Assembly (NCBI GenBank): GCA_017622155.1
Contig: JAGARS010000125.1
Span: 1-9,610, forward strand
DNA from: Peptococcaceae bacterium
Lineage (GTDB): Bacteria > Bacillota > Peptococcia > Peptococcales > Peptococcaceae
DNA length: 9,610 bases
Direction: 5' to 3'
Positions 9,001 to 9,610 of this stretch are shown here, in pieces. A program made the position numbers and the translations under genes. How positions within the stretch are numbered: position 1 is the stretch's first letter; each line of letters begins with the position of its first letter. A model generated the notes under the pieces. The model was given only the letters and a program-made list of their open reading frames with translations, was not told the DNA's origin and made no database searches.

Positions 9001-9006
9001 AAGGAG
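9001..9006 (+). promoter_or_regulatory. Ribosome-binding site of the TRAP permease gene
   Basis: AAGGAG (9001-9006) lies 9 bases before ATG 9016. A nearer ATG at 9012 is in another frame and meets a stop after 13 codons, so 9016 is the start. Confidence 0.85.
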
Positions 9007-9015
9007 ATGAAATGT

Positions 9016-9610
9016 ATGGAGCAAAACTTAAAAATGGGCGAAGTGATGGATGAAAAAGCCCAGCAGCTTCTGGAAGAAACCGACGCCGATGCCCGTATGC
9101 GGTCTTATGATGGCATGTGGGGAAAAGTAATTGTTGCATTACTGGTGGCATGGGCAGGGTTTCAGCTGTATTTCAGCACCATTGGTATCATCAGCGCAAT
9201 GAACTTAAGAGCATTTCATTGTATGTTCCTTTTGATATTTACATTCTTGCTGTTTCCGATGACCAAAAAAGAAAAACGGAAAAAAACAAAACCGACAGCA
9301 CTGGATCTGGTACTGATTGTGCTTACCATTGTCACATTTGGGTATCTCATTGCCAATTATACACGCATTGTGCGTAGCGGCGGGTTTTTGACCAGTACAG
9401 AATTGGTCGTAGCAGCAGTGGGGCTGCTTCTGGTATTAGAAGCTGCTCGCCGTGCAGGCGGTACATTGGCAGTACTGGGCGTTATCTTTTTTGCGTACAA
9501 CTTTTTTGGTGAGTGGATTCCGGGGCAGCTGGGACATAATGGCTTTACGCTGCGCCGTGTGCTTGGCCATATGTTCTGGGGCAGTCAGGGCATATTCGGT
9601 GTAGGGATCA
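9016..9610 (+). CDS. Fused TRAP transporter permease (4TM/12TM type), 3'-truncated
   Basis: The frame is open from ATG 9016 to the window end (198 residues, no stop). It matches the N-terminal part of TRAP permeases in which the small and large membrane subunits are fused; these usually work with a TAXI-type substrate-binding protein and an ion gradient. Family-like features are RAFHCMFLLIFTFLLFPM (65-82), where the family has R-x-x-H followed by a helix ending in P; LEAARRAGG (139-147); and a stretch ending IPGQLGH (170-176) then GIFGVGI (192-198). A soluble N-terminus of about 35 residues is followed by hydrophobic segments at about 36-55, 65-82, 95-113, 129-142 and 148-167. A basic loop KKEKRKKTK (84-92) should be cytoplasmic. 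Upstream lies the T-box leader, so expression should rise when the sensed tRNA is uncharged. Substrate is unknown; an aromatic amino acid or related acid is inferred only from the specifier. The partner binding protein is not visible. Confidence 0.88.
   Translation, partial: MEQNLKMGEVMDEKAQQLLEETDADARMRSYDGMWGKVIVALLVAWAGFQLYFSTIGIISAMNLRAFHCMFLLIFTFLLFPMTKKEKRKKTKPTALDLVLIVLTIVTFGYLIANYTRIVRSGGFLTSTELVVAAVGLLLVLEAARRAGGTLAVLGVIFFAYNFFGEWIPGQLGHNGFTLRRVLGHMFWGSQGIFGVGI

Noticed and set aside
8924..9151. 75-codon minus-strand frame over the T-box and transporter start
   Set aside because: It is explained by the T-box antiterminator/terminator sequences and the 5' end of the permease gene.
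9117..9377. 86-codon plus-strand frame starting at 9117
   Set aside because: It overlaps, in another frame, the TRAP permease gene, which has the ribosome-binding site and family motifs.

Overview
This window is the replication-origin segment of a low-GC, Gram-positive-type (Bacillota) chromosome. All genes are on the + strand in the order dnaA (5'-truncated) - oriC - dnaN - recF - gyrB - gyrA, followed by a T-box-controlled transporter gene cut off by the right edge. The protein motifs, the strong Shine-Dalgarno sites, the T-box leader and the AT-leaning base composition support this placement. B. subtilis carries small genes between dnaN and recF (yaaA, S4 domain) and between recF and gyrB (remB/yaaB); neither is present here. 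That, together with a fused TRAP permease, would fit an anaerobic Bacillota lineage such as Negativicutes or Clostridia, but the assignment below phylum is a guess.

Bases 1-1235 hold most of DnaA, without its N-terminal domain I, closed by a rho-independent terminator at 1268-1301. Bases 1302-1520 are the origin: eight DnaA-box-like 9-mers, then a GC-rich 4-base spacer and an in-phase run of NTA triplets (1492-1509) that looks like the DnaA-trio unwinding element, lying directly upstream of the dnaN ribosome-binding site. dnaN (sliding clamp) starts at 1553. A GC-rich hairpin at 2703-2724 separates it from recF (2784-3905).

Between recF and gyrB, a clear sigma-A promoter (-35 3921-3926, -10 3944-3949) directly abuts a terminator hairpin (3950-3990 plus T-tract). 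The layout could stop readthrough from recF while a new transcript starts for gyrB. gyrB most likely begins at GTG 4079, not at the in-frame ATG 4064. gyrA follows after 11 bases, and its Shine-Dalgarno overlaps the gyrB stop codon. A very long imperfect hairpin (8523-8608) with a T-run ends the gyrase operon.

Bases 8654-9015 contain an extended -10 promoter and a complete T-box riboswitch (stem I, II and III elements, antiterminator with UGGU bulge, terminator). It controls a fused TRAP-type permease (9016 to window end, truncated). The likely specifier is TTC (Phe), and the UGGU bulge predicts a tRNA with discriminator A. This suggests an uptake system, perhaps for an aromatic amino acid or its keto acid, that is induced when the cognate tRNA is uncharged.

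The core genes are ordinary and intact. The points that merit a second look are regulatory: the T-box on a TRAP permease, the promoter/terminator overlap before gyrB, the giant hairpin after gyrA and the origin architecture. I saw no evidence of a mobile element, a CRISPR array or a wholly new multi-gene system.
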